Positions 26,799 to 36,168 of a stretch of 64,000 bases of DNA are shown piece after piece. The stretch is from contig JTDA01000006.1 of the NCBI GenBank assembly GCA_000803105.1, positions 1 to 64,000 on the forward strand, written 5' to 3'. The DNA comes from Coprobacter secundus. Its GTDB lineage: Bacteria > Bacteroidota > Bacteroidia > Bacteroidales > Coprobacteraceae. The notes beneath the pieces are model-generated. The model ran no database searches, was not told where the DNA came from, and saw only the letters and a list, made by a program, of their open reading frames with translations. Each line of letters opens with the position of its first letter. Position 1 is the first letter of the stretch. The position numbers were made by a program, and so were the translations under genes.

Positions 26799-28247
26799 AT
26801 GATTCTTGCCGCTATTCAAGACATAAATTTCTGGCTGTATACCAGCCTTTATATTATCTATTTTATCACTGTAATCAGTACGATTGTAGTGATTCTTTCC
26901 GAAAACAGGAATCCTGTAAAAAGTATCGCATGGATTGTGGTACTACTCTTCCTGCCGGTAGTAGGCATTGTCTTTTATTTTTTTTTCGGACAGGAATATC
27001 GTCGCCAACGCATGATTTCGCGTAAAGGCAAACGCAAACTTCTTAAAAATATCAACTATTCAGAAAATGAAATCAGCAATCTGCCACTTTTCTTATCTTC
27101 AGAAAGCATACAAGAAATAAAGTTGGGGTACGCATTGGGAGAATTCATCCCATATCCCGGAAATAAGGTAACGATTTTCACTGAGGGCGAAAGCAAATTC
27201 GATATGCTCAAATCCAAAATGAGGAAAGCCCGCAAATTCATACACTTGCAATATTATATTTTCAATAATGACAAACTGGGAAATGAAATAAAGCAAATAT
27301 TAATAGAAAAGGCTCGTGAAGGGATAGAAGTCCGGGTAATCTATGATGATGTGGGTTGCTGGAAAGTGAAAAAACATTTTTTTGAAGAAATGACTGCTGC
27401 CGGCATAGAGGTATATCCTTTTCTGGAAGTGACATTTCCTCAACTGGCAAATAAGATAAACTATCGGAACCACCGGAAAATTGTAATTGTCGACGGAACT
27501 TGCGGATTTATCGGCGGCATGAACATCGCAGACCGTTACCGGGACGGTGTGCCTTGGGGAATATGGAGAGACACCCATATCCTCATCGAAGGGCCGGCAG
27601 TGCAGGGATTACAATCGTCATTTGCCGTCGACTGGTGCTTTACCAGCCGTCAGTTATTGTCGGAAAAACTCTATTTCCCGGTTGTCGCTCCGAAGGGAAA
27701 TACCTGCATACAAATCATAACCAGCGGCCCGATAGGCGAGTGGAAAGAAATTTCGCTAACCTTTCTTAAAGCCATCAGTAACGCCAAGCAATATGTATAT
27801 ATACAGACCCCTTATTTCCTGCCGACCGAAAGCCTGATGAAAGTACTGCAAGTGGCAGCACTGGCTAAGGTAGATGTAAGACTGATGCTTCCCGAAAAAT
27901 CAGATTCCCCGGTTTTGCAACTGGCTTCTCACTCCTATATAAAACCCATGCTTAAAGCCGGGGTAAAGGTTTATTTTTACCAAAAAGGATTTATCCATTC
28001 AAAAACGATTGTCATCGACGACGAGTTCTCGACCGTAGGCTCTACGAATCTCGATTTTCGTAGTTTCGATCACAATTTTGAGGTAAACGCCTTTATGTAT
28101 GACAAAGAACTGGCTGTCAAAATGAAAAATATTTTTATAGCCGACCAACAGCAATGCAGACGCATACCCTGGTCGTACTGGCGCAGACGTCCTGTAGCTT
28201 CAAAAGTAAAAGAATCGATTGTCAGATTGCTCAGCCCGGTTTTATAG
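26799..28247 (+). CDS. cls: cardiolipin synthase (phospholipase D family)
   Basis: The 482-residue membrane enzyme has two N-terminal helices (about 8-30 and 38-60, the PLDc_N region) followed by two HKD domains. These are HRKIVIVDGTCGFIGGMN near residue 226 and HSKTIVIDDEFSTVGSTN near residue 403. Bacterial Cls condenses two phosphatidylglycerols, or uses related donors, to make cardiolipin at the inner membrane. The gene stands alone, and its stop is 8 bp from the end of the convergent helicase gene. The 283-bp upstream region separates it from the divergent DUF2582 gene and shows no clear promoter in its own direction. Confidence 0.93.
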   Translation: MILAAIQDINFWLYTSLYIIYFITVISTIVVILSENRNPVKSIAWIVVLLFLPVVGIVFYFFFGQEYRRQRMISRKGKRKLLKNINYSENEISNLPLFLSSESIQEIKLGYALGEFIPYPGNKVTIFTEGESKFDMLKSKMRKARKFIHLQYYIFNNDKLGNEIKQILIEKAREGIEVRVIYDDVGCWKVKKHFFEEMTAAGIEVYPFLEVTFPQLANKINYRNHRKIVIVDGTCGFIGGMNIADRYRDGVPWGIWRDTHILIEGPAVQGLQSSFAVDWCFTSRQLLSEKLYFPVVAPKGNTCIQIITSGPIGEWKEISLTFLKAISNAKQYVYIQTPYFLPTESLMKVLQVAALAKVDVRLMLPEKSDSPVLQLASHSYIKPMLKAGVKVYFYQKGFIHSKTIVIDDEFSTVGSTNLDFRSFDHNFEVNAFMYDKELAVKMKNIFIADQQQCRRIPWSYWRRRPVASKVKESIVRLLSPVL

Positions 28248-28255
28248 TCACATAC

Positions 28256-29683
28256 TTATTCCAACTTATGGTCTTCGCAGTATTCATCACCGGGATTTAT
28301 CAGGAACAACCGTTCCGTAGCCCGTGTAAAGGCCGTATACAGCCACCGATAGAAATCGAGGCCTAAATAGTCGGAACGGATATATCCCATATCGATAAAT
28401 ACATTTTTCCACTGTCCGCCCTGGGCTTTATGACAAGTCAGCGCATAGGCATACTTTACTTGAAGAGCATTGAAATACGGGTCAGACTTCAACTTTTTCA
28501 TCTTCTCACGTTTCGAAGGTATGTCAAAATAGTCTTCCAGCACCGACATAAACAGCTGATTGTTCTGCTCGGCCGAAAGAGCCGGAGTATCCGTAGTCAA
28601 CGTATCCAATATTATCTTTGCTTCCACTTCCACATCATAGTCAGGGAAATAAAGCGCTACGTCGGCAAAACGAAAGCCATACAGCTGTTGCCTGCCTCTG
28701 ACTTTCACTACACGGGCAATATCTCCATTGGCAATAAAATCGATTTCTTTATAAGTTTCAGACCAGAAATAATTATTTTTGGCTATCAACAAATAATCAC
28801 CTGAAGTAAGTTCTTCTTCCCGATACAATATCTGATTACGGACTCCCTGATTGAATATATTCGCCCGTTTATTCGAACGGGTAATGATAATCGTCTCGTC
28901 CATCCCATCTCGGTCATAGGCTGTAGAAATAGACTCTATAAGGTATTCTCCCGATATTTTCTGAATATCGTCAAACCGCCCAAAACGTATCTGCGGGGTC
29001 TCCAACGGCAATGAAAACATCCGTTCACGCAGACGAGTTGCATTGAACAGAATACCGGACTCCTGCATTTGCCGGGCAACGGTATGCAACTCAAAAGTCT
29101 CAACGGACAAACCATAACCTGACAAATGTGTCTCATCCAAAGCCGGACTACTCTCCTGCCCGACAGGAGGCAACTGGGCACTGTCTCCCAAGAGTATCAA
29201 TCGACAGCCTTCACCGGAATAAACATATTCTACCAAATCATCTAATAAACAACCGGTGCCATATATGTAGGTATCGGCCGGAGTATTGGCTATCATAGAA
29301 GCTTCATCGACAATAAACAACGTATCTTTATGAAGATTATCCATAATCTGGAAACCCTCATAATCTCCAGTAAAAACTTTTTGACGATATATCTTCTTAT
29401 GTATAGTATAGGCGGGATGTCCTGAATAACCGGAAAATACCTTGGCCGCCCGACCGGTAGGTGCCAGTAATACCGACTTGCGCTGGAAGGCATCCAGTGT
29501 TTTTACCAAAGCTCCAATCAGCGATGTCTTACCGGTACCAGCGTATCCCTTCAACAGAAACAGGGACTCGGACTCCGGACGAAACATAAAATCACCGAGT
29601 CGCAAGAGCAACTCTTTCTGCTCTTCATTGGGAGTATAAGGAAGATTGTTTTCTATCTGTCTAACAAAGAAGTCATTTATCAT
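28256..29683 (-). CDS. RecD-like superfamily 1 DNA helicase
   Basis: The 475-residue ATPase has Walker A LKGYAGTGKTSLIGAL (about residues 43-58), APTGRAAKVFSG (motif Ia), LFIVDEASMI (Walker B, about 126), GDSAQLPPVGQ (motif III, about 164), LTCHKAQGGQWKNVFID (motif V) and a final YTAFTRATERLFLI (motif VI). This is the compact RecD2/Dda-like layout seen across Bacteroidetes, with no N-terminal RecD2 extension. It probably acts in DNA repair or replication-fork processing. It is divergent from the DUF3822 gene, with a TATTTTTG box at 29706-29713. Confidence 0.88.
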   Translation of the reverse strand: MINDFFVRQIENNLPYTPNEEQKELLLRLGDFMFRPESESLFLLKGYAGTGKTSLIGALVKTLDAFQRKSVLLAPTGRAAKVFSGYSGHPAYTIHKKIYRQKVFTGDYEGFQIMDNLHKDTLFIVDEASMIANTPADTYIYGTGCLLDDLVEYVYSGEGCRLILLGDSAQLPPVGQESSPALDETHLSGYGLSVETFELHTVARQMQESGILFNATRLRERMFSLPLETPQIRFGRFDDIQKISGEYLIESISTAYDRDGMDETIIITRSNKRANIFNQGVRNQILYREEELTSGDYLLIAKNNYFWSETYKEIDFIANGDIARVVKVRGRQQLYGFRFADVALYFPDYDVEVEAKIILDTLTTDTPALSAEQNNQLFMSVLEDYFDIPSKREKMKKLKSDPYFNALQVKYAYALTCHKAQGGQWKNVFIDMGYIRSDYLGLDFYRWLYTAFTRATERLFLINPGDEYCEDHKLE

Positions 29684-29705
29684 CTTTTATAAATAAAGTC
29701 GTTTA

Positions 29706-29742
29706 CAAAAATAGTGCATCCGATTTTCTTTTTCTACATTTG
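29706..29742. promoter_or_regulatory. divergent promoter region for helicase and DUF3822-rsmD
   Basis: On the minus strand TATTTTTG occupies 29713-29706; on the plus strand TACATTTG occupies 29735-29742. Both match the TAnnTTTG box of Bacteroidales promoters and point away from each other. Neither has a good TTG 20 nt upstream. The + box implies transcription starts near 29749, so an upstream in-frame ATG at 29714 cannot be the start of the DUF3822 protein. Confidence 0.55.
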
Positions 29743-29893
29743 CAGAAAGATTATAACCGGAGTCCGATTAAATTTTACCAAAATATCTCTATTATTGTCT
29801 ACCCAGACTGTAAAGGGGATAACTTTTGAAATTTCCAAATCGGCTCATACAAAACCGAATTTCATAACAGTATCGGAATCTATTAGGTATACA

Positions 29894-30724
29894 ATGGCAG
29901 ACTTATCTAAACATAAACAGATAGAGATAGAACATCCCGGACAATATATTCTGTCTATTCGGTTAGAAAAGGCAGGGATATACTTTTCGATATATAACCC
30001 GTCTGTCAATAATTCGTTCCAAGCTTGTTCCGAAAAATTCCCGGCAGGAGAAGACTATCTGCATTCTCTTGAGAATTTCGTATATGAATATCCGGAACTG
30101 TTGCAACCCTATAAAAAAGTTTATATCCTGTTGCAATCGAACAGGTTTACCTTTGTGCCTCGCGATTTCGAACCTTCGGGAGAAACCGACATTTATTACC
30201 GATATTGCTTTCCCGGTACATCAGACAGAATTCTGGAAAACAGACTGGAACAAAATGGCATATACAATCTATTCGGCATAGATGACGACATATATGCCTT
30301 CTTGCTACGAACGTTCGATTTGCCGGTCATTCTCCACCACCTCAGTCCTCTTTGCGAGTATTTCTATACTAAAAGCCGCATGGGGAATAATGAGAAAATG
30401 TATGTCAACATCGAAAACAAATATCTCGACATTATCTGTTTTGGTAAAAAAGGGTTGCTCCTTGCCAATACTTTCGAATACGAGCATACGAATGATGCAG
30501 CATATTACATACTGAACGTGTGGAAACAGCTAAATTTCGACCAACAAAAAGATGAGGTGCACTTGACGGGCAAGAACGAACAAAAAAAGATAATCGTTCC
30601 TATCATTCAAGAATATATATCTTGTGTCATGCCTTCGATATTCCCGGCACAATTATTCAAAATGGGAAAAGACACGCTCAATGCACCTTTTGACTTAATC
30701 ATTACACCTCTATGCGAATTATAA
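29894..30724 (+). CDS. DUF3822 family protein
   Basis: With the start at ATG 29894 (MADLSKHKQIEIEHPGQY) the product is 276 residues. A longer frame from 29714 lies upstream of the predicted transcription start and adds an atypical N-terminus. The protein has the actin-like alternation of strands seen in DUF3822 (ILSIRLEKAGIYFSIYNP, YVNIENKYLDIICFGKKGLL), a family found next to rsmD in many Bacteroidales. Its function is unknown. It overlaps rsmD by 13 bp (30712-30724), so the pair is translationally coupled and may share a ribosome-related role; that last point is inference. Confidence 0.8.
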   Translation: MADLSKHKQIEIEHPGQYILSIRLEKAGIYFSIYNPSVNNSFQACSEKFPAGEDYLHSLENFVYEYPELLQPYKKVYILLQSNRFTFVPRDFEPSGETDIYYRYCFPGTSDRILENRLEQNGIYNLFGIDDDIYAFLLRTFDLPVILHHLSPLCEYFYTKSRMGNNEKMYVNIENKYLDIICFGKKGLLLANTFEYEHTNDAAYYILNVWKQLNFDQQKDEVHLTGKNEQKKIIVPIIQEYISCVMPSIFPAQLFKMGKDTLNAPFDLIITPLCEL

Positions 30725-31269
30725 ACGGTAAATACGGAAAACGCCGGTTCGATGTTCCGGCCAATATAAAGGCAAGGCCTACTACGGACTTTGCCCGTGA
30801 AAATCTATTCAACGTACTCAACAATATAATCGATTTCGATGGTATCTCTGCCCTCGACCTTTTTGCCGGTACAGGAGCCATCAGTTTTGAACTCGCTTCT
30901 CGCGGTTGTGCCAAAGTCATATGTGTCGAGGCATATCACGTACAGTACAATTTTATCAAAAAAGTAATACAAACTTTAGGAGCCAAAGAGCTGATTCCGG
31001 TAAAAGGGGATGTGTTTAAATTCATATCCTCCTGCCGTGAGAGTTTCGATTTCATATTTGCTGACCCTCCATACGATTTGCCCCGACTAAATGAAATTCC
31101 GAAACTTATTCTTTCGTCTTCTTTATTAAAACCAAACGGACTGTTGGTTGTAGAACACTCTAAAAACAATGATTTCTCATCTCTTCCCGAATTTAAAGAG
31201 CATCGCGTCTACGGAAGTGTAAATTTCAGTTTCTTCCGCAACCCTGCAAACAAGGAGGTAAATGAATAA
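30712..31269 (+). CDS. rsmD: 16S rRNA (guanine(966)-N(2))-methyltransferase RsmD
   Basis: The 185-residue class I methyltransferase has ALDLFAGTGAISFELASRG (SAM-binding motif I, about residues 45-63) and FIFADPPYDLP (catalytic DPPY motif, about 116-126). The N-terminus MRIINGKYGKRRFDVP is typical of RsmD, which methylates G966 of 16S rRNA in the assembled small subunit. It overlaps the DUF3822 gene upstream and abuts the EamA transporter gene (its stop ends at 31269, where the next ATG begins). Confidence 0.93.
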   Translation: MRIINGKYGKRRFDVPANIKARPTTDFARENLFNVLNNIIDFDGISALDLFAGTGAISFELASRGCAKVICVEAYHVQYNFIKKVIQTLGAKELIPVKGDVFKFISSCRESFDFIFADPPYDLPRLNEIPKLILSSSLLKPNGLLVVEHSKNNDFSSLPEFKEHRVYGSVNFSFFRNPANKEVNE

Positions 31270-32180
31270 TGGCAAATTTTAAAGGTTTGGTAACCGGGAT
31301 ACTGTCGTCATCTACATTCGGTTTGATACCTCTGTTTACCTTGCCGCTCATGGCACAAGGCATGACATTCGACTCTATCCTATTCTACCGTTTTCTGACA
31401 GCCGGTGTGGCTATAGGTATATTACTGCCTATACGGGGGGAATCGTTCGTAATCCGAAAATCTGAACTCCCCACCCTTTGTTATTTAAGTTTGTTCTACG
31501 TCATGTCGGCTCTGTTTCTCTTCTGGGGCTACAACTATCTGCCCAGCGGTGTAGCTACAACGATACATTTCATGTACCCTGTCTTTGTCACTTTGATTAT
31601 GAGCATTATCTATCACGAAAGGCTATCTGCAATCATTATCACAGCCATTATACTGGCAATTAGTGGTGTTGCCTCTCTATCCATTAGCGACACCGAACAG
31701 GGCATCGATTTGACCGGTATCGGTATTGTTCTCATCTCTGCCATTAGTTATGCCCTATATATTGTAAGGGTAAATAAGTCAAAAGTGCGCAACATGAACG
31801 GAACAAAGCTGACCTTCTACGTATTAATGATAGGTTCTCTGATTTTTTTGCTGAATGCACAGCTAAAAGGTGGTGTACAAAGTATACCCGATGGAAAGGC
31901 TTTCATGAACATTCTCATGCTGGCCATATTACCGACTGTCGTTTCAAATCTGGCACTAGTATATGCCATTAAGAACATAGGGTCTACACTGACAGCTATA
32001 TTAGGAGCCATGGAACCTCTTACTGCATTAAGCATCGGCATTCTGGTTTTTGCCGAACCCTTGACCCCGACCATTGCTTTAGGTTTTATACTCATTATCT
32101 CTGCCGTATCCCTCATCATTCTTGCCCAACCCATACAGAAAGGGCTAAGACAATTGGTTATACAACTGAAACGGCATTGA
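31269..32180 (+). CDS. EamA/DMT-family transporter
   Basis: The 303-residue protein has ten hydrophobic helices in two EamA halves. The first half shows LFYVMSALFLFWGYNYLPSG and TTIHFMYPVFVTLIM, the second AILGAMEPLTALSIGILVFA near residue 243. Drug/metabolite transporters of this type export small metabolites; the substrate is unknown. It is the last gene of the DUF3822-rsmD operon and converges with mutY after 49 bp. Confidence 0.88.
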   Translation: MANFKGLVTGILSSSTFGLIPLFTLPLMAQGMTFDSILFYRFLTAGVAIGILLPIRGESFVIRKSELPTLCYLSLFYVMSALFLFWGYNYLPSGVATTIHFMYPVFVTLIMSIIYHERLSAIIITAIILAISGVASLSISDTEQGIDLTGIGIVLISAISYALYIVRVNKSKVRNMNGTKLTFYVLMIGSLIFLLNAQLKGGVQSIPDGKAFMNILMLAILPTVVSNLALVYAIKNIGSTLTAILGAMEPLTALSIGILVFAEPLTPTIALGFILIISAVSLIILAQPIQKGLRQLVIQLKRH

Positions 32181-32229
32181 TAAAGCTTACACAACTTAAA
32201 AAACGGACACCCCGTATACATGTCTTTCG

Positions 32230-33354
32230 TCAAAACAATGTGTTATCCAGTTTCTGCCTGTTTATTTCATCCAAATAATCAAGAGTCAGGCGAGAAAATG
32301 CATAATCAGATAAATGTCCCGCAGGGACTCTTATATAATCCTCTGTTTCGGGAAGTTCCCGCTCTATCGATAAAGTATAAAAACGAGCATAAATGATACG
32401 GTGCGACAGCACATGTTTACGGACTATGGGAAACCCTTTTAGTTCTATTCGCCCAACTCCATCCATCAAATTGCAGTAAAATATATTTTCCTGCAACTGC
32501 TCAAATGTAACATCCCGGTCTGTTTCGATTAGGACAAATTCATACAAATTGCGCCATATATCGTTTGCCGTCCTACGGTGTATCCAAGTTATATCACCAA
32601 ACGAAATATGCAAATAATTAAAATACCGAGGCTTTACTACGGTTTTACCCTGTTTTACGGGATATTTTTCCATCTCATTTCGAGCCCGAGCCATACATTT
32701 ATCGGACAAAGGGCAACCCTCACATTTGGGAGAACGAGGCATGCATTGCAAAGCTCCCAACTCCATAATAGCCTGATTATATATCGCCGCATGTTTACGG
32801 TCGAGCAATATACCGGCAAGTTCGGAAAACTGTTTCTTCCCGACACTCGAATCTATCGGAGTTTCCAATGCAAACAGTCGAGACAGTACCCGATACACAT
32901 TACCATCTAAAACAGCAAACGGCATATCATAAGAAAATGAGCAAATAGCCGCGGCAGTATACTCTCCTACCCCTTTCAAGGAAAGTATCCCTGTATAAGT
33001 ATCTGGAAACTTCCCTCCAAAATCGGCCATGATCTGCTTTGCAGCCGCATGCAAATTTCTGGCCCGACTATAATATCCTAATCCTTCCCAATATTTCATC
33101 ACCTCATCTTCCGAAGCTTCAGCCAGAACTTTTACATCCGGGAAACGAGACACAAAACGGACAAAATAATCATACCCCTGCACGACTCGCGTCTGTTGCA
33201 GTATAATCTCGGAAATCCATATAATATAAGGGTCCTTCGTCTCCCGCCAAGGTAATTCCCGTTTGTTCTGTTCGTACCAACGAATCAGAGGCTGCGAAAT
33301 AGACGGAATATTATCCATAAAATCTGCCATATCTTGAATGAGAATATTCGACAA
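32230..33354 (-). CDS. mutY: A/G-specific adenine glycosylase MutY
   Basis: The 374-residue protein has RELPWRETKDPYIIWISEII (N-terminal) and the helix-hairpin-helix LSLKGVGEYTAAAICSFSYD with the catalytic-type Asp (AVLDGNVYRVLSR, about 149-161). It also has the 4Fe-4S loop CMPRSPKCEGCPLSDKC (about 204-220) and a C-terminal NUDIX-like 8-oxoG recognition domain. It removes adenine paired with 8-oxoguanine. In-frame ATGs at 33330 and 33318 are also possible starts and give a more usual N-terminus. It is divergent from the DUF3843-like gene. Confidence 0.93.
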   Translation of the reverse strand: MSNILIQDMADFMDNIPSISQPLIRWYEQNKRELPWRETKDPYIIWISEIILQQTRVVQGYDYFVRFVSRFPDVKVLAEASEDEVMKYWEGLGYYSRARNLHAAAKQIMADFGGKFPDTYTGILSLKGVGEYTAAAICSFSYDMPFAVLDGNVYRVLSRLFALETPIDSSVGKKQFSELAGILLDRKHAAIYNQAIMELGALQCMPRSPKCEGCPLSDKCMARARNEMEKYPVKQGKTVVKPRYFNYLHISFGDITWIHRRTANDIWRNLYEFVLIETDRDVTFEQLQENIFYCNLMDGVGRIELKGFPIVRKHVLSHRIIYARFYTLSIERELPETEDYIRVPAGHLSDYAFSRLTLDYLDEINRQKLDNTLF

Positions 33355-33407
33355 AAATAATCAAAAGCATCTATTGTACTTTGAATAAGGAAAAATAAAT
33401 TCTGACA

Positions 33408-33438
33408 TTGGATTATTGAGCTTTTATGTGTACATTCG
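33408..33438 (+). promoter_or_regulatory. candidate promoter of the DUF3843-like gene
   Basis: TTG (33408-33410), a 20-nt spacer and TACATTCG (33431-33438, one mismatch to TAnnTTTG) lie 23 bp before the ATG at 33462. Confidence 0.45.
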
Positions 33439-33461
33439 CATTTCCTTAGAAATATACCGAA

Positions 33462-34784
33462 ATGAGAAAAAAGAAACAAGTGATTTACAGTGCCGACTGG
33501 CTAGCAATACATCCCTACAAAACTTCAGCAACAGACTTATATTATGTAAAACTTTCGAACCGTATATTTGATGCCATCGAAGCAGTACTCGACAACACTC
33601 CTTTCGAAAACGACATCTTAGCTCTTACAGAGGATGAAAAGAAAAGGCTTAGTTGTACCTTGACCGCCTACTTTGAAGATGTCATATCCCAAACTAACAT
33701 TTTTGTTGCATTCAGAACTGAAAATAAAAAACGGACAGGAAAACCCATACCATTTTTTGACTGTTCGGATTACGAGGAAGACGAAATCAACACACAAGAT
33801 ATACAATTCCTGATTTGGCATTATTACATGCAACTCAATGGAACGGAGATTCCTTTCTCCCCCTTAAACCCTCTCTTCTCAGAGATGGCCAAGAGCGTAA
33901 TGACAATACTTGACGAAGAATACGAAACAGCCCCTGAAAATAAAAAACTGCAAGAATTTTTCAATATTCCGGATGATATCAAACAAAATATCCAAGCGCT
34001 GCATACATACATTTTCTGGCTCGGAACCGAATCTTACCTTTTTCAGGAAAACGGCATATTTCTACAAACCGATGCTGAAGAAATAGCTGAAATAGCCAAA
34101 AACGATAATATGGAAGAACAGATTCCGGACATGATTAACATGATGTGCAACGATTTTACATACAATCATGTTACAGAGTTTCACGCACTCCGCCCAAGCC
34201 AATGGCTGGCTCGTGTATTGGGAAAGGATAATTGCCTTTACCGGCCTCTAAATGAACTTTCACGCAAATATTCGGGCTATTTCAAATATGAAAGTGAAAA
34301 CTCTACCCATACAAAATTCATACATATTGCCACTGGAAAAGAAATCGACATCGTCAATCGTTCTCTACATGGTTTCCCAAAAGATATGAAAGATAAAGAG
34401 CTGGTTCTATTTATCGGCTTTGTGCGATGGATGGATGAATGGTGGTTTATAGGACAAGTGCGTTCATATAATCAATCGAATGAAATAAAAAAAGAAGTTG
34501 ATAACGAAGAGGAACTGCATCTCTTTGATGATTCTTATGAACCGACTGAAAAAGAACAAACCGCCTTATTCAACAAAATAATGAGTATAATGGCCGAAGA
34601 TGGCCCTGACTATACAGATGAGGACAGGGCTTGGGGTACTATGATGAACAGGGATATAAGCAAAAACTTTATCAAAAAAGCTTTTGAAGAAGGTCATTTG
34701 CCCAAACTCAATTTTGAAGGAGAAACCAACAATCAGTTGATGAAAGATAACTTGAATTTCATTCTCGACTACATGAAACGCTGA
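33462..34784 (+). CDS. uncharacterised protein, DUF3843-like
   Basis: The 440-residue acidic, mostly helical protein starts with YSADWLAIHPYKTSATDLYY and has regular alpha-helical stretches but no catalytic motif I can identify. The N-terminus and length resemble the Bacteroidales DUF3843 family. A region near 310-330 (LVLFIGFVRWMDEWWFIGQV) may be a beta-rich domain. There is no signal peptide or membrane helix, so it is probably cytoplasmic. It has its own candidate promoter and no operon partner. Function unknown. Confidence 0.6.
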   Translation: MRKKKQVIYSADWLAIHPYKTSATDLYYVKLSNRIFDAIEAVLDNTPFENDILALTEDEKKRLSCTLTAYFEDVISQTNIFVAFRTENKKRTGKPIPFFDCSDYEEDEINTQDIQFLIWHYYMQLNGTEIPFSPLNPLFSEMAKSVMTILDEEYETAPENKKLQEFFNIPDDIKQNIQALHTYIFWLGTESYLFQENGIFLQTDAEEIAEIAKNDNMEEQIPDMINMMCNDFTYNHVTEFHALRPSQWLARVLGKDNCLYRPLNELSRKYSGYFKYESENSTHTKFIHIATGKEIDIVNRSLHGFPKDMKDKELVLFIGFVRWMDEWWFIGQVRSYNQSNEIKKEVDNEEELHLFDDSYEPTEKEQTALFNKIMSIMAEDGPDYTDEDRAWGTMMNRDISKNFIKKAFEEGHLPKLNFEGETNNQLMKDNLNFILDYMKR

Positions 34785-34834
34785 CAAAAAAATATTTTCA
34801 CAAAATTACAAACAAACTCTAAAACATAAGAACC

Positions 34835-35659
34835 ATGAAGTTAAAAGCATTCATTGTACTGTTTGCATTATCTATATGCATCTCGACACAAGCTGCTATC
34901 GTAGATACAGTGCAAGTAAAAAGTAAAAAAATGAACCGGAATATTCCTTGTGTCATTATCTCTCCGGATAAACAAACCGGAAAAACTTATCCTACACTAT
35001 ACCTCTTGCACGGATATAGTGGTAACCATAAAACATGGATAGGCATAAAACCTAATTTGCCTCAGCTCGTCGATGAATACGGAATAATTGTAGTCTGTCC
35101 TAACGGTGAAAACAGTTGGTATTGGGACAGTCCAATAAATGCGAACTCCCAATTTGAAACATTCGTTTCTGACGAGCTTATAAAATATATCGATAAAAAT
35201 TATCCTTCTATCCCAAATCGTAAAAAAAGAGCTATTACTGGCTTAAGCATGGGAGGCCATGGAGCTATGTGGCTGGCCATCCGCCACCAAGATATTTTCG
35301 GTGCCGCAGGTAGTATGAGCGGTGGATTAGATATACGTCCTTTCCCTGATAATTGGGATATGAAAAAACAAATCGGAGAAGAAGATAAAAATCAACAAAT
35401 ATGGGAAGAGCACACCGTTATCAACCAACTCGACAAATTAGAAAACGGTAGTCTGGCCATCATCTTCGATTGCGGGTATAGCGACTTCTTCTTGACAGTA
35501 AACAAGAATTTTCATCAAGGTCTGCTCGACCGGAAAATCGACCACGATTTCATTGTTCGTCCAGGATGGCATAACGCTGAATATTGGAACAACTCCATCG
35601 ACTACCAACTACTGTTTTTTAACAAATTCTTTAACAAAAAAGATACTAAAACAGAATAA
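34835..35659 (+). CDS. secreted esterase D-like alpha/beta hydrolase
   Basis: The 274-residue protein has a signal peptide (cleavage probably after STQAA near residue 22). The esterase-family core includes LYLLHGYSGNHKTWI (oxyanion region), the nucleophile elbow GLSMGGHGAMWLA (Ser near residue 138), Asp in FDCGYSDFFL (near 213) and His in RPGWHNAEYW (near 246). Relatives act as S-formylglutathione hydrolases, tributyrin esterases or feruloyl/acetyl-xylan esterases. Periplasmic location and single-domain form favour a carbohydrate or acyl esterase. The gene stands alone; two copies of the small-RNA element follow it. Confidence 0.85.
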   Translation: MKLKAFIVLFALSICISTQAAIVDTVQVKSKKMNRNIPCVIISPDKQTGKTYPTLYLLHGYSGNHKTWIGIKPNLPQLVDEYGIIVVCPNGENSWYWDSPINANSQFETFVSDELIKYIDKNYPSIPNRKKRAITGLSMGGHGAMWLAIRHQDIFGAAGSMSGGLDIRPFPDNWDMKKQIGEEDKNQQIWEEHTVINQLDKLENGSLAIIFDCGYSDFFLTVNKNFHQGLLDRKIDHDFIVRPGWHNAEYWNNSIDYQLLFFNKFFNKKDTKTE

Positions 35660-35662
35660 TTT

Positions 35663-35710
35663 GTTAATATGTTAATAAAAGACGCTTTTTTCACAGAAAC
35701 AATGTTAAAA
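35663..35710 (+). promoter_or_regulatory. paired TGTTAA boxes upstream of small-RNA copy 1
   Basis: TGTTAATA begins at 35670 and TGTTAAAA at 35703, 33 bp apart. The second box starts 32 bp before the promoter TTG. The same geometry recurs at copies 2 and 3. The stretch TTTTTCACAGAAACAATG between the boxes is nearly repeated at copy 2. Confidence 0.55.
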
Positions 35711-35734
35711 CAATAATTTATTTTGCATTATTAC

Positions 35735-35834
35735 TTGTAAAACAAGTATGAAAAATATATATTTGTACTATGTTTTTTCATAGTATTAGATTTAAGGTTT
35801 ACAAAGATTGGTTGTCGGGAGACAACCTTTTTTT
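35735..35834 (+). ncRNA. putative small RNA, family copy 1, with promoter and terminator
   Basis: The promoter is TTG (35735-35737), 20 nt, TATATTTG (35758-35765); transcription should start near 35771. The transcribed part begins TGTTTTTTCATAGTATTAGA, continues TTTAAGGTTTACAAAGATT and ends in a hairpin: GGTTGTC (35810-35816), loop GGGA, GACAACC (35821-35827), followed by seven T. The predicted RNA is about 65 nt. Three more copies lie at 36088, 37799 and 42108, all on this strand. It differs from copies 2-4 at CATAG (others CATGG). The short frames inside it are not conserved among copies, so an RNA product is favoured over a peptide. Confidence 0.7.
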
Positions 35835-35978
35835 ATTTATATAATTTACAATACTCCCATACGAATCATCCGTAAAATTTTGCCAAGACAAAATAAAAAA
35901 GACTGCTCACCACTCATTTCATCCCGAAACGATAAATCAATTTGGCAAACCTTCTCTCTTTATAAAATGATAATCCGA

Positions 35979-36026
35979 GTTAAAATGTTAATTAAACAGT
36001 TATTTTTCACACAAACAATGTTAAAA
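35979..36026 (+). promoter_or_regulatory. paired TGTTAA boxes upstream of small-RNA copy 2
   Basis: TGTTAATT begins at 35986 and TGTTAAAA at 36019, again 33 bp apart and with the second box starting 32 bp before the promoter TTG at 36051. The segment TTTTTCACACAAACAATG matches copy 1 with a single change. Confidence 0.55.
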
Positions 36027-36050
36027 AACAAATCTTTTTCACACTCAGAC

Positions 36051-36152
36051 TTGCAAAATAGAAACAACCCGCTTATATTTGTCATGTGTTTTTTCATGGT
36101 ATTAGATTTAAGGTAAAGAAGATTGGTTGTCGGGAGACAACCATTTCTTTTT
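36051..36152 (+). ncRNA. putative small RNA, family copy 2
   Basis: Promoter TTG (36051-36053), 20 nt, TATATTTG (36074-36081). The transcribed element starts near 36087 with TGTTTTTTCATGGTATTAGA and reads TTTAAGGTAAAGAAGATT. The hairpin is GGTTGTC (36125-36131), GGGA, GACAACC (36136-36142), followed by ATTTCTTTTT, so the U-tract is interrupted. The TAA inside AAGGTAAAG would stop the reading frame that copies 3 and 4 leave open, supporting a non-coding role. It lies 317 bp after copy 1. Confidence 0.7.
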
Positions 36153-36168
36153 CATAAAGCTACATGAT

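Noticed and set aside
35808..36116. 102-codon + frame spanning from sRNA copy 1 to copy 2
   Set aside because: It runs through the terminator of copy 1 and the promoter of copy 2, and has no protein-like features.
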